Source: Deefgea piscis
Lineage (GTDB): Bacteria > Pseudomonadota > Gammaproteobacteria > Burkholderiales > Chitinibacteraceae
DNA: 64,000 bases
Assembly (NCBI RefSeq): GCF_019665785.1
Contig: NZ_CP081149.1
Coordinates: 2,790,001-2,854,000 of the forward strand
Direction of reading: 5' to 3'
The notes under the pieces are model-generated. The model made no database searches and was not told the DNA's origin. It saw nothing but the letters and a program-made list of their open reading frames with translations. Both the position numbers and the translations under genes were made by a program. Below are positions 17,581 through 27,229 of this stretch, one piece after another; position 1 is the first letter of the stretch, and each line of letters begins with the position of its first letter.

Positions 17581-18792
17581 CTATTTCACCAACTGATTCA
17601 TCTCAAACACCGGCAACAAGATCGCCATTACAATCACCATCACCACGGCGCCCATCACTAACACCATCACTGGGCCGAGCAAACTGGTGAAGGCGGTAAC
17701 TTTGCGGTCGAGCTCTTTGGTTTGCTCAATCGCCGCCCGATCGAGCATCAATGCCAAACGTCCCGTCGCTTCGCCGCTGGCAACCAAATGCAGCAATAAA
17801 GGCGGAAACACCGCTGCCGCTTTCATCGCTCGCGCCAAGCTGACGCCCTCTCGCACTTGGGCGGCGACCTCGACCACCGCGCTTTGCAGTTTGAGGTTAC
17901 TCATTACGCCTTCGGCGGCATCGAGTGACTTTAATAAAGGAACGCCGCTACCGGACAAAATCGCCAAAGTACTGGCAAAGCGGGCGGTATTGGCAAGGCG
18001 ATCTAAATACCCCAAGAGCGGCCATGTTAAACGCCAAACGTGAAAGCGTAATTTCAATTCAGGCTTTTTAAGCGCATAAAACGCCGCCACACTGGCCAAA
18101 ATCAAGGCGAGCAACACCCAGCCGCCGATACTTTGAATCGCAGCGCTCGTCCACAATAGTGCCCGAGTCAATAGCGGCAGTGTTTGTTTGGCCGACTCAA
18201 ACACTTGCACCATTTGCGGCACCACCCAGGTGAGCATGCCCAAAATCACCAAGGCCGATACCAGCATCACCACCGCTGGATAAATAAACGCAATCGCAAT
18301 TTTGCTATTTAAATCGCCCCGCGCCTCTAGGTAATCGGCCAAGCGCTGCATCACGCCAGCGAGCTTGCCCGATTCTTCACCGGCTTTAACTAGCGTGCGA
18401 TACAGCATTGGGAAAACGCGCGGAAATTGCGTCATGCCTTGTGACAATGGCATTCCGGCCATCACGTCTTGCCGCAACCCTGCGAGCACTTGCTGCGTTT
18501 TGCGATGCTCGGTTTGCTCGGCCAATACAATCAACAGCTCGTCAATGGTTAAGCCAGCATCAAGCAGCGCCGAAAACTGCCGCGTCAGCGTGGACAATTG
18601 CTGGCTCGATAGACTTAAACGGGCAGATTGTTGCTCGACATTTTGCGCTGGCTGCAATTGCGTGGCCAACAAGCCTTGCTCGCGCAATAGGCTGCGGGCA
18701 TGACGCGGCGAATCGGCATCAATTTGCCCACGACGTTCTTTGCCACCCGCAATCGGCAGCGCTTGATAAATAAATGCAGTCACGAGCGTCAC
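17581..18792 (-). CDS. gspF: Type II secretion inner-membrane platform protein GspF
   Basis: Polytopic platform protein that couples the GspE ATPase to pseudopilus assembly. 403 aa with two T2SSF domains (about residues 65-190 and 270-395), each followed by hydrophobic segments (AIAFIYPAVVMLVSALVILGM; VMVLVMGAVVMVIVMAILLPVF). The frame starts with GTG at 18792. A GTG three codons later (18783, TAFIYQALPIAGG) matches the family N-terminus better. No strong ribosome binding site supports either. It is first in the minus-strand block and is divergent from gspC across a 410 bp control region. Confidence 0.93.
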   Translation of the reverse strand: MTLVTAFIYQALPIAGGKERRGQIDADSPRHARSLLREQGLLATQLQPAQNVEQQSARLSLSSQQLSTLTRQFSALLDAGLTIDELLIVLAEQTEHRKTQQVLAGLRQDVMAGMPLSQGMTQFPRVFPMLYRTLVKAGEESGKLAGVMQRLADYLEARGDLNSKIAIAFIYPAVVMLVSALVILGMLTWVVPQMVQVFESAKQTLPLLTRALLWTSAAIQSIGGWVLLALILASVAAFYALKKPELKLRFHVWRLTWPLLGYLDRLANTARFASTLAILSGSGVPLLKSLDAAEGVMSNLKLQSAVVEVAAQVREGVSLARAMKAAAVFPPLLLHLVASGEATGRLALMLDRAAIEQTKELDRKVTAFTSLLGPVMVLVMGAVVMVIVMAILLPVFEMNQLVK

Positions 18793-19204
18793 ATACAGGG
18801 GCGAGTATCGCCCTAGCCAAAAATTGCTAATTAAAAGAGAATTGCCATATTACAGTCATTTAGTTGTGATTCAATGTCTGCACTCAATAAATTTTTCTAT
18901 GAAATAATGACCGAGGATGTTAAATTTTCTGTTCACAGCAATCGTTAAAATCCTAATCATCGCCAATTAATGCTTAGAAAAACCAGATTGAAGCCAGTAG
19001 TTTACCTTGCAAAAATGACAACACATCGATTTGACATTTTTGGCAGCAAATCACTTTACCCACTGCTTTGAGATTATTCTTAGCGGGCAAAGTGATGATT
19101 AAATTGCGCGAATAAAAAACAACTGCGTATCAAATCACCATAAATCGGGATTAAACGACTCAAAACAATATGAAATTCAATACCTTTACCGTCTTATCCG
19201 CTTG
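18793..19204. promoter_or_regulatory. Divergent control region between gspF and gspC
   Basis: 412 bp without a gene. It must contain promoters for both gsp blocks. A small palindrome GGGCGA-GTA-TCGCCC lies just before the gspF start (about 18799-18813). The middle is AT-rich. No -35/-10 pair could be assigned with confidence. Confidence 0.5.
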
Positions 19205-20002
19205 ATGTCTTTTTCCTTAAAACGACTCCCCTTGCTAATCCAATACCTGCTCGCTGCGGTATGCATTTGGTTGTTTGCTGGCTTAATCTGGCAATGGATT
19301 GCCCTCCGCACCAGTAGCCCTGCACTGCGTTTGGCTTATGCTGCGCCCAAAATACAGTCTTTTAACCCTGATGCCGTGGTGAAACTATTTGCCGCTGCCT
19401 CAAATAGTGTTGCCAACGAAGCATCGCAGTTGTCATTGCGCGCCTTGGTCTCTGGCCCACAAGGCATTGCGATTATTGATGGATTGGAAGCCAGCGCAGT
19501 GGCGGTTAAAGTTGGAGATCAAGTCGGTGCATACGGCCAATTGATTGCCGCACAGCATGATCACATCGTGCTCGATCTGCACGGCGTACAGAAAAAAGTC
19601 TACTTACCCGCCGCAGCCAGTACGCCCTTAGCCAACGCGGTTGCGCCACAGGTAAACCATACCGCAGCACCTGCTGCACCAAGCCGAGTCGAAGCCGCGG
19701 TAAGCTTAACGCGCGGCCAGCTTACTGGGGTTTTGCAAGGCGGCAACTTGGCTAATTGGAGTAAAGGCTTAGGCACTAGCGCAGCTGGCGGCATTGTTGT
19801 TGAACAAGCTAACCAACAACAATTAGCGCAAGTACTGCAATTACGCGATGGCGATATTCTTAAAGCCATTAATGGCCGCCCACTTAATAAGCTCGACGAT
19901 CTCTCTTTGCTCTACGGGGCATTTAGCCAACAAACTCAGCTATCTTTGCAAATTCAACGGCAAGATCAATCTCAAACTATTAGCTATACCGTGAATCCAT
20001 GA
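19205..20002 (+). CDS. gspC: Type II secretion protein GspC
   Basis: Inner-membrane protein connecting the platform to the GspD secretin. 265 aa from the ATG at 19205; an in-frame TTG directly before it is not needed. Hydrophobic anchor at about residues 10-30 (LIQYLLAAVCIWLFAGLIW), then the HR domain at about 60-135 (LVSGPQGIAIIDG ... VGDQVGAYGQ), a linker rich in Ala/Pro, and a PDZ-like C-terminus (VLQLRDGDILKAINGRPL). The stop overlaps the gspD start by 4 nt. Confidence 0.93.
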   Translation: MSFSLKRLPLLIQYLLAAVCIWLFAGLIWQWIALRTSSPALRLAYAAPKIQSFNPDAVVKLFAAASNSVANEASQLSLRALVSGPQGIAIIDGLEASAVAVKVGDQVGAYGQLIAAQHDHIVLDLHGVQKKVYLPAAASTPLANAVAPQVNHTAAPAAPSRVEAAVSLTRGQLTGVLQGGNLANWSKGLGTSAAGGIVVEQANQQQLAQVLQLRDGDILKAINGRPLNKLDDLSLLYGAFSQQTQLSLQIQRQDQSQTISYTVNP

Positions 20003-22326
20003 AAAAATTAATTATTGGCGCACTTTTATGTAGCCAATTGGCATTGGCTGCCGACGCTGACGAAAAAGTCATGCTCAATTTCATTAATTCCGATATTGAA
20101 ACCACGGTAAAAGCCATTAGCTTGATTACCGGCAAAAACTTTATTATTGATCCGCGCGTTAAAGGCACCATTAATATTGTTTCTACCCAACCGGTATCCA
20201 AAGATTTGGTCTACCCGATTTTGCAATCGGCGCTGCGGCAAGCCGGATTTAGCACGGTGCAAGCCAATGGCGCGATCAAAATTCAGCTCGAAGCCGACAG
20301 TAAAGCGCTGAGCAATAAAACACTGGTTCGTGGTGAAAATGCCAATGGCGAACAAATTATCACCCAGATTTTTGCCCTCAATAATGAAGGCGCCAATCAA
20401 ATGGCGACCATGCTGCGGCCACTGGCTTCACCGAGCAGCCTGATTAGTGCGTATCAATCGGGCACCAGCAATACTTTGGTCATCACCGACTACGCCGACA
20501 ATATTCGTCGCCTATCGCGCATTATCGACAATATCGATCAGCCCAAAAATACCGACGTTTTTACCATCAAACTCACTAACGCCTCGGCGCTGGATGTGGC
20601 GCAAAACATCGCTCGCCTCATGCCCGAAGTGAGCGTGCAAGTCGGCGGTGCGCCGATTCCGAGTAATGATGGCGTGCGGCGCTCGATTGTGGTGCCCGAC
20701 CCGCGTGGCAATCGCTTAATGGTACGTGCACTCAATGCCGCACAAACCAGCCAATTGCGACAACTGATTACCAATCTGGATGAAGCGGCCACCAGCGATA
20801 GCACCATTAATGTGGTGTATTTAAAAAATGCCGAGGCCAGTAAATTAGCCGCGACACTCAAAGGCATTTTGACTGGGCAAGAAGATTCATCCGGCATGAA
20901 TGCAAATGCCAATCAAAACACCAATAACAGCGCCAACACCAATAGCAGCAATGGCGGAACCAATAGCGGTGGCAATAATTTTAATCCGGTCAATACCAAT
21001 ACCGCGACCAATGTGCAAATTGCAGGCGCTACAGTCAGAATTCAAGCCGATAGCACCACCAATGCCTTAATCATTACAGCGCCGCAAAATATTTATAATA
21101 ATCTGCGCGCGGTGATTGAAAAACTCGACGTTCGCCGCTCGCAAATTTATGTAGAAGCGATGATTGCCGAAGTCAATTTATCCAAACTATCTGAATTTGG
21201 TTTTCAATGGCTATTGGCTGGTGGCAACGATAAAATTGGCGCGGGTGGCGTAACCAATATCAACCCCGGCAGCGGCGGCTTGGGTAATATCATTGGCAAT
21301 ATCATTAACAAAACCCCAGCTGGGATTCCTGCCGGCCTGACTTTGGGCATTTTTAATGGTGACCCACGCAATGGCAGCGCCAGCTTAGGGCTATTGGCCT
21401 CGGCCTTACAAAGCAGCGGCAACGGCAATGTGTTATCAACACCCAATTTGCTGACACTGGACAATGAAGAAGCCAAAATCACCGTCGGGCAAAACATCCC
21501 GATTATTACCGGCTCTCAATCATCGAGCACCAATAACACCAATCCATTTGTGACGGTGGAACGCAAAGACATCGGGATTAAACTGCGCGTTCGCCCCCAA
21601 GTGTCCGAAGGCGGTGTGATTACGCTCAATGTGTATCAAGAAGTCTCAAGCATTGATAACTCGGTGAATACCGCCGGTGCCGGTTTGGCGACCAAAATGC
21701 GTACGATTGAGACTAAAGTTTTGGTCGACGACGGGCAAATTGTAGTACTTGGTGGTTTAATTGAAGACCGTATTGGCAACAAAGGCAATCAAGTTCCAGG
21801 CTTGGGCGATATACCCCTTATTGGCAACTTGTTTAAATATGATAGCCGCGAATGGCAAAAAGTCAGCCTGATGGTGTTTTTACGCCCTGTGGTGATTCGC
21901 GATAGCGCTGATAACAACCGCCTAACTGGTGATCGCTATCAATATTTACAAAAGCAACAGGGCGACTTCAAAGTCGATGGCCATGTTTTCTTGCAAGACA
22001 TGCCTAAAGTGCAGTTACCCGATCGCGCGCCAGACAACAGCCCATCCGTCAACGCAGTACCCGCAGCAACACCAGCACCGGCGAAAGAGAACAATAGCGC
22101 CGTAAACATCCCAGAGCCTAAAGCGAAGGCCGAACCGCAGAACACAGTCGCAACAGCGCAGTCGCATACCGTTAAAGACGGCGATAATTTATATCAAATT
22201 TCATTGCGTTATGGGCAAAGCTTGCGGGATTTAGCGCTGTGGAATCAGCTAAATAATCACAACGACATTAAAGTCGGCCAAGTTCTGCGCCTTACCCCGC
22301 CACCTTTAGCCAATGGCAATTCCTAA
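19999..22326 (+). CDS. gspD: Type II secretion secretin GspD with C-terminal LysM domain
   Basis: Outer-membrane secretin forming the exit channel. 775 aa: signal peptide (MKKLIIGALLCSQLALA), N0-N3 domains (~20-370, with an Asn/Ser/Gly-rich insert in N3 at ~300-335), then the secretin core with VPGLGDIPLIGNLF and LMVFLRPVVI. Beyond the usual end lies a Pro/Ala-rich linker and a LysM-like domain at about residues 722-766 (SHTVKDGDNLYQISLRYGQ ... DIKVGQVLRL). LysM binds peptidoglycan, so this may anchor or time insertion of the channel. The family normally ends with an S-domain instead. It overlaps gspC (ATGA) and gspE (TAATG). Confidence 0.95.
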   Translation: MKKLIIGALLCSQLALAADADEKVMLNFINSDIETTVKAISLITGKNFIIDPRVKGTINIVSTQPVSKDLVYPILQSALRQAGFSTVQANGAIKIQLEADSKALSNKTLVRGENANGEQIITQIFALNNEGANQMATMLRPLASPSSLISAYQSGTSNTLVITDYADNIRRLSRIIDNIDQPKNTDVFTIKLTNASALDVAQNIARLMPEVSVQVGGAPIPSNDGVRRSIVVPDPRGNRLMVRALNAAQTSQLRQLITNLDEAATSDSTINVVYLKNAEASKLAATLKGILTGQEDSSGMNANANQNTNNSANTNSSNGGTNSGGNNFNPVNTNTATNVQIAGATVRIQADSTTNALIITAPQNIYNNLRAVIEKLDVRRSQIYVEAMIAEVNLSKLSEFGFQWLLAGGNDKIGAGGVTNINPGSGGLGNIIGNIINKTPAGIPAGLTLGIFNGDPRNGSASLGLLASALQSSGNGNVLSTPNLLTLDNEEAKITVGQNIPIITGSQSSSTNNTNPFVTVERKDIGIKLRVRPQVSEGGVITLNVYQEVSSIDNSVNTAGAGLATKMRTIETKVLVDDGQIVVLGGLIEDRIGNKGNQVPGLGDIPLIGNLFKYDSREWQKVSLMVFLRPVVIRDSADNNRLTGDRYQYLQKQQGDFKVDGHVFLQDMPKVQLPDRAPDNSPSVNAVPAATPAPAKENNSAVNIPEPKAKAEPQNTVATAQSHTVKDGDNLYQISLRYGQSLRDLALWNQLNNHNDIKVGQVLRLTPPPLANGNS

Positions 22327-23792
22327 TGAGCGTTGTTTCATATATGTATGCGCGTGAATTTGGCCTGTTTGACGGCCCAATTCACGATGGCATCACCCCG
22401 ATTTATTTGCGACAAGGCGCCAGCGCAGCGGCGCTTGGCGAAGTTCGCCGCCAATGTGGCCCGACACAATTGCATATTTTGCCGGCAGCCAGCTTTGATG
22501 CGCGCTTAACGCAGCACTTTGGCAACGGCAAAACCAGCGCCATCAATATGGTGGACGATATCGAAGAATCGGCCGATCTAGCCCGCTTGATTCAAGATAT
22601 GCCCGAAGTATCAGACCTGATGGAGGCCGAAGAATCCTCGCCGGTCATTCGCCTAATTAATGCGATTTTTACCGAAGCGCTACGCGAGAATGCCTCAGAC
22701 ATTCATATCGAACCTTTTGAAATGCGCTCAGTCGTGCGCTATCGAGTTGATGGCACATTGCGCGATGTGGTCGAGCCCAATCGCGCGCTGCATGCCGCCT
22801 TGGTATCGCGGATTAAAGTCATGGCGGCGCTGGACATTGCTGAAAAACGCTTACCGCAAGACGGTCGCATCAACCTGCGGATTGCCGGTCGTCCAGTCGA
22901 TATTCGCGTATCAACGCTGCCCACCGGTCACGGCGAGCGCGCCGTGCTGCGTTTACTGGATAAATCAGCCGGCCGCTTAGAGCTGGCGAAACTCGGCATG
23001 CGCGATGCCACGCTTAAACCATTAAATCAATTACTCGCCGCACCACATGGCATTGTGCTGGTGACCGGCCCAACCGGTTCGGGTAAAACCACCACGCTGT
23101 ACGCTGCGCTGGGCAGTATGGATGCCAAAAACAGCAATATCATGACGGTGGAAGACCCGATTGAATACGACTTAGACGGCATTGGCCAAACCCAAGTCAA
23201 TACCCGCATCGAGATGAGTTTTGCCCGTGCGCTGCGGGCAATTTTGCGGCAAGACCCCGACATTATTATGATTGGTGAAATTCGCGATTTAGAAACCGCA
23301 CAAATCGCCGTTCAAGCCTCGCTTACCGGTCATTTAGTGCTCGCCACCTTGCACACCAACGATGCCGCCAGCGCCATTACCCGCTTGGTGGATATGGGCA
23401 TTGAGCCATTTTTACTCGCCTCATCGACCATCGGTGTCTTGGCGCAGCGCTTGGTTCGCACCTTATGCACCGACTGCAAAGCACCGTATCTGGCTAGCCA
23501 TGACGAATTAATTGAGCTCGGGGTCAATACCCAAGAAAAAATCACTTTGTATCGCGCCGTAGGCTGCCCGCATTGCGCCCAAACCGGCTATCGTGGCCGT
23601 AGCGGGATTCATGAATTACTCGTTGTAGATGAAGCGATGCGAACGCAAATTCATAACTCGGTCAACGAGCAAGATATTCGCAACTATGCCGAAAGTCTCG
23701 GCATGACTAGTTTGCGCAGCGACGCTTCAGCGCGAGTGCTTGAAGGCGTGAGTAGCTTTGAAGAAATGCTCCGAATCACCCGCAGCAATTAA
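22326..23792 (+). CDS. gspE: Type II secretion ATPase GspE
   Basis: Cytoplasmic hexameric ATPase that powers pseudopilus growth. 488 aa, family length. Walker A GPTGSGKTTTLY near residue 248; Asp box/Walker B around DPDIIMIGEIRDLETA; His box LATLHTNDAASA; tetracysteine zinc site CTDC ... CPHC. The N1E domain (residues ~1-140) would contact GspL. Its start overlaps the gspD stop. It closes the plus-strand block gspC-D-E. Confidence 0.97.
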   Translation: MSVVSYMYAREFGLFDGPIHDGITPIYLRQGASAAALGEVRRQCGPTQLHILPAASFDARLTQHFGNGKTSAINMVDDIEESADLARLIQDMPEVSDLMEAEESSPVIRLINAIFTEALRENASDIHIEPFEMRSVVRYRVDGTLRDVVEPNRALHAALVSRIKVMAALDIAEKRLPQDGRINLRIAGRPVDIRVSTLPTGHGERAVLRLLDKSAGRLELAKLGMRDATLKPLNQLLAAPHGIVLVTGPTGSGKTTTLYAALGSMDAKNSNIMTVEDPIEYDLDGIGQTQVNTRIEMSFARALRAILRQDPDIIMIGEIRDLETAQIAVQASLTGHLVLATLHTNDAASAITRLVDMGIEPFLLASSTIGVLAQRLVRTLCTDCKAPYLASHDELIELGVNTQEKITLYRAVGCPHCAQTGYRGRSGIHELLVVDEAMRTQIHNSVNEQDIRNYAESLGMTSLRSDASARVLEGVSSFEEMLRITRSN

Positions 23793-23853
23793 CCCCGCAA
23801 CAGGTACATGATGATTGCAACATTTAGGGGCAGTTGATTTTTATCCAAAATAA

Positions 23854-23905
23854 AAGGGTATTGCCATCAGAGCTTTTTAAACAAAGCCCCAATGGCAATA
23901 CCCTT
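23854..23905. terminator. Palindrome/terminator between gspE and aqpZ
   Basis: Perfect 14 bp arms AAGGGTATTGCCAT (23854-23867) and ATGGCAATACCCTT (23892-23905) with a 24 nt loop containing a smaller GCTTT/AAAGC stem. It lies between convergent gspE and aqpZ and could terminate both. Member of the GGTAT-armed family. Confidence 0.65.
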
Positions 23906-23925
23906 AACATGAATCTAGTTCAGTT

Positions 23926-24631
23926 TTACTTCTGTTTACCGTCACCGCCTACCATTTTGTACACTACGCCCGCAATTGCGGCACCAATCAATGGGGCGAC
24001 CCAGAACAACCAAACTTGACTCAATGCGGCGGTATCAGCAAATAAAGCCACCGCCAAACTACGTGCCGGATTCACCGACGTATTGCTCACAGGAATAGAG
24101 ATCAAGTGAATCAAGGTCAAGCCCAAGCCAATGGCAATCGGTGCAAAACCCGCTGGCGAGCGCGCATCGGTTGCGCCCAAGATGATGAATAAAAACATAA
24201 ACGTCATCACCACTTCACATAAAAATACCGCAGTGATTGCGTAATGCCCTGGCGACAATAAATCATAACCATTGCTGGCAAAACCGCCCGCAACAAAACC
24301 GGGCTTACCCGTCGCAATAAAGTACAACACCGTCGCACCCAAAATCCCGCCGATCACTTGCGCAGCAACGTAGGGGAGTAAATCTTTGGCGGGGAAACGA
24401 CCGCCAACGACCAAACCAAATGACACCGCTGGGTTTAAATGGCAGCCATGAAATATGGCCAATAGCAAAAGCCATTGTTAACACCGTCAAGCCAAATGCC
24501 AAAGCCACACCGGCAAAACCAATGCCTAATTCCGGAAAAGCCGCCGCCAAAACCGCACTGCCGCAACCGCCCAAAACAAGCCAAAATGTGCCGATGAATT
24601 CAGCAGCTAAACGCTGATTTAATGTATACAT
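23926..24631 (-). pseudogene. aqpZ: Aquaporin Z, frameshifted
   Basis: Inner-membrane water channel with six membrane segments and two NPA boxes. The N-terminal part (from [20 protein letters not shown] at 24631, AAGGA upstream) and the C-terminal part (HLNPAVSFG ... SVNPARSLA, ending GGDGKQK) are in different frames. Deleting one T on the coding strand at 24448 restores [16 protein letters not shown] and a 234 aa AqpZ of normal length. A single-base insertion therefore inactivates the gene, or the base is a sequencing error. Both NPA boxes lie after the break, so neither fragment alone is functional. Confidence 0.88.
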
Positions 24632-25022
24632 GGTGATATCCTTTTTGTTTTTGCTCATATTGCTGACTAAGAAAGTAACAAATTAATTGGATTTACTATT
24701 TACTTGCTTACTATGAACCAAAAATATGAAACGGCGCACATGATAGAACATTTTTATGACCACAAAACCAAAAAAATACCGTCTCCTATGGTAAATATTC
24801 TATTTTTAAGCAGTTTATGACGTTTATTACTCATTTGCTGCGCAGACCCGAGTCGATTTCATGCCGTTTGTAAGTTACATCAACAGCCCAGCGGTAATGT
24901 TACACTCACTGTCTTTAGTAATGCTTATTCTGTCAAAATAATGGGTAATATTAGTCAGCAAGTTGCATTACCGCTTACTGATTGATTGGCAATCAACACT
25001 GACTGATGCAGGTAAACAGACT
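24632..25022. promoter_or_regulatory. Divergent region between aqpZ and mscS
   Basis: 391 bp, AT-rich, no gene. It should hold both promoters. A palindrome TTGATT-GGC-AATCAA at 24982-24996 lies 26 nt before the mscS ATG and is a possible operator. No promoter pair was assigned. Confidence 0.4.
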
Positions 25023-25889
25023 ATGAATCACTATCTCAACGTACTGAATATCAACCAAGAAGAGTCTTTATTTCATCTACTGTTTCATGATGCGATCATT
25101 TTTTGTTTTCGGCTTTTTTTGTTTGCATTGATTATTTTTGCTGGTTCTTACTTGGTAAAAAAAGTCGATAAATATTTTTCTAAGGTCTACATCCTCAATA
25201 CCGACGAAAACACCAAACAATTTAGCCGATCAATGACCAAGCTAGGTTTATATATTGCTTTTTTCTTACTTGGTTTACTTGCTTTTGGCTTTAGCGAGCG
25301 CTCTATAGCCACGATGATTAGTGCCATAGGCTTAGGAATTGGTATTTCTTTAAAGGAATTTTTATCTAATTTTGCCGGTGGAGTGGTGCTGTTTTTTTCT
25401 CGCCCTTTTGTCATTGGTGACTTTATTAAAGTCAATGGCGTGATGGGCAATGTGACTGAAATTGAAATATTCTCCACCCACATCAACAGCCTTGATGGAC
25501 GACGAATTATCATCCCGAATAATGTCATGATTAGTGGCAATATCATCAACTACGACACCAATCCAATTCGCAGAATTAAAATTACCGTTTCTGTCGCTTA
25601 TGATTCCGACATGAAAAAAGTGCTGCAAATTTTAGAAAATATTGCCGCCAGTTATCCAGGGCTAGATCAAAACCAAACGCCGTTTATTCATGTGATGAGC
25701 TATGGCGATTCCAGCATTAATATCTTATTTATGGTGTGGACCGCTAGAGACAATTACTATCAAGTTCGTGGAGAATTAATGGCATTTTTATTGGAAAAAT
25801 TAACGCAAGAAGGCGTGGATATTCCATTTAATATTTTGGATGTCAGCATCACCGACAAATCCATCAGCAATCAAACCATCCCAAATTAA
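25023..25889 (+). CDS. mscS: Small-conductance mechanosensitive channel, MscS family
   Basis: Inner-membrane channel that opens under membrane tension to release solutes on osmotic downshock. 288 aa from the ATG at 25023, close to E. coli MscS (286 aa); the frame can be extended to a TTG at 24963 but this adds no conserved sequence. Three hydrophobic segments, the third being the Gly/Ala-rich pore helix (MISAIGLGIGISLKEFLSNFAGGVVLFFSRPF). The beta domain follows with VIGDFIKVNGVMGNV and RRIIIPNNVMISGNIINY. Its position beside a water channel gene fits osmotic adaptation, but that link is inference. Confidence 0.9.
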   Translation: MNHYLNVLNINQEESLFHLLFHDAIIFCFRLFLFALIIFAGSYLVKKVDKYFSKVYILNTDENTKQFSRSMTKLGLYIAFFLLGLLAFGFSERSIATMISAIGLGIGISLKEFLSNFAGGVVLFFSRPFVIGDFIKVNGVMGNVTEIEIFSTHINSLDGRRIIIPNNVMISGNIINYDTNPIRRIKITVSVAYDSDMKKVLQILENIAASYPGLDQNQTPFIHVMSYGDSSINILFMVWTARDNYYQVRGELMAFLLEKLTQEGVDIPFNILDVSITDKSISNQTIPN

Positions 25890-25908
25890 TATTCGAGCTT
25901 GGGGCTGA

Positions 25909-26004
25909 CCGCGCAACAAACCTTGGCGCAAACAAAATCCTTGGTTTGCCAGCGAAGTCTTGCCCGAACTACGTCAACGCGTTGCCGCGCTTATCAAGAC
26001 TTAA
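25909..26004 (+). pseudogene. Possible remnant of a gene C-terminus
   Basis: After a TGA at 25906 the plus strand reads 31 codons with protein-like composition (NKPWRKQNPWFASEVLPEL, then RQRVAALIKT and stop TAA). No start codon or upstream coding sequence exists, because mscS ends just before. It may be the tail of a deleted gene, converging on gspN with 4 nt overlap. It was not assigned to any family. Low confidence. Confidence 0.25.
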
Positions 26005-26732
26005 AACTTAATTTGGTAGCCCTCGGCCGTGGCGGGCACTTGCATGAGTAAGGGCGCTAATTGCTGGCGAACTTTTTCATCGGGATTCAAATTAATCGTG
26101 CCGTGTGCCGCGCCACGCCACGCCAATTGCCCTTGACCATTGACTGCAATCGCGCTGGCCCCAGCAGGCGAAATTTGCCATGTCGCCCCATCAGCCACCA
26201 CTGCGAGCTGAGCACGCAAGGTAGTCATTGGCATTAGACTAGGTACCAACTGGCTAAAGACTGGATCGAGCAACAGCTCGGCTTGTGCGCCGACTTGTTT
26301 TGAGAGATGCGCGCTACGCAAGGTGGCGCGCCCACCTAAACCCCATTGCGCCACTTGCGGTATAGCGCGAAAAATACCTTCGAGCGGCAATGTCACGTCC
26401 ACTTGCTCGAGCGCCACGCCAGCAAAACCAATGAAAACGCGAGCCTGATTTGGTGTATCCAAAGCTTCACTTTGCATTTGCCACGCCAATTGCCCAGTCA
26501 ATAAAGCCTTAGGCAGAAAGGCCCAGCGCAGATTTTGTTGCAACACCACGCCTTCTAAACCTACAGCGCTAGCGCGCCCATACCAAATCGTGCCTTGCGG
26601 CTGCACCAAGCTCACATTATTGGGTAAAAACCAATTGATGGTACTCACCGGCATGCGCAGCACTAAAATCAGTAGCAAAAAGAGCCCCGCAACGCTGATC
26701 CACAGGCCACGCTGCTGTATTATTTTTGGCAT
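26001..26732 (-). CDS. gspN: Type II secretion protein GspN
   Basis: Accessory inner-membrane T2SS protein, 243 aa. One N-terminal hydrophobic anchor (WISVAGLFLLLILVLRMPVS) and a periplasmic beta-rich region with the family pattern MPVSTINWFLPNNVSLVQPQGTIWYG. Its precise role is not settled; many T2SS lack it. The start overlaps the gspM stop (TAATG). Last gene of the gspL-M-N unit. Confidence 0.87.
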   Translation of the reverse strand: MPKIIQQRGLWISVAGLFLLLILVLRMPVSTINWFLPNNVSLVQPQGTIWYGRASAVGLEGVVLQQNLRWAFLPKALLTGQLAWQMQSEALDTPNQARVFIGFAGVALEQVDVTLPLEGIFRAIPQVAQWGLGGRATLRSAHLSKQVGAQAELLLDPVFSQLVPSLMPMTTLRAQLAVVADGATWQISPAGASAIAVNGQGQLAWRGAAHGTINLNPDEKVRQQLAPLLMQVPATAEGYQIKF

Positions 26733-27229
26733 TATTGACGCTCCAATACCAACACCAAGCTCACGCTAGCGGCATCGGGTGTAATTTGAATCGCCGTAAT
26801 TTTGGCTTGAACGCTATGGCGTAAGGCATTGGCCAACTGTAAAGCTTCAGCAATACTTGGCAAATTACTCCGCACCTCAAGCTGTTGATTAGAAATCGAG
26901 CGCACATCGGCACTGATGCCTTTGCTGGATAACTCAGCAAATGTAGCCGAACGCAAATCCTGCGTACTGGCAGCACGCGAGGCAATCGCGATAGGCTTGC
27001 TACCACGCATAGCCATTAGTTGGTTTTCTAACTGTGGAATCTGCCTTTGCAGGCGATTAATTTGCGCGTTAAGCGGCGCGTACACCGCAAAATACAGTAG
27101 TCCACTGATGACTAAAAACGCCCAAATCAGCAGCATTTTTCTCTCGCGGGGATTGCGCGCCAGCCAATACATCCGCCAGCGCGCCCCATAGCTTTGCGCT
27201 TGGGCTAGATATTTTGTATACGCGCTCAT
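26732..27229 (-). CDS. gspM: Type II secretion protein GspM
   Basis: 165 aa bitopic inner-membrane protein that binds GspL. One membrane segment (MLLIWAFLVISGLLYFAVYAPL, residues ~33-54), then a short coiled coil (NAQINRLQRQIPQLENQL), then a ferredoxin-like periplasmic domain. The start shares 4 nt with the gspL stop (ATGA). Identity rests on size, topology and order, since GspM is poorly conserved. Confidence 0.9.
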   Translation of the reverse strand: MSAYTKYLAQAQSYGARWRMYWLARNPRERKMLLIWAFLVISGLLYFAVYAPLNAQINRLQRQIPQLENQLMAMRGSKPIAIASRAASTQDLRSATFAELSSKGISADVRSISNQQLEVRSNLPSIAEALQLANALRHSVQAKITAIQITPDAASVSLVLVLERQ

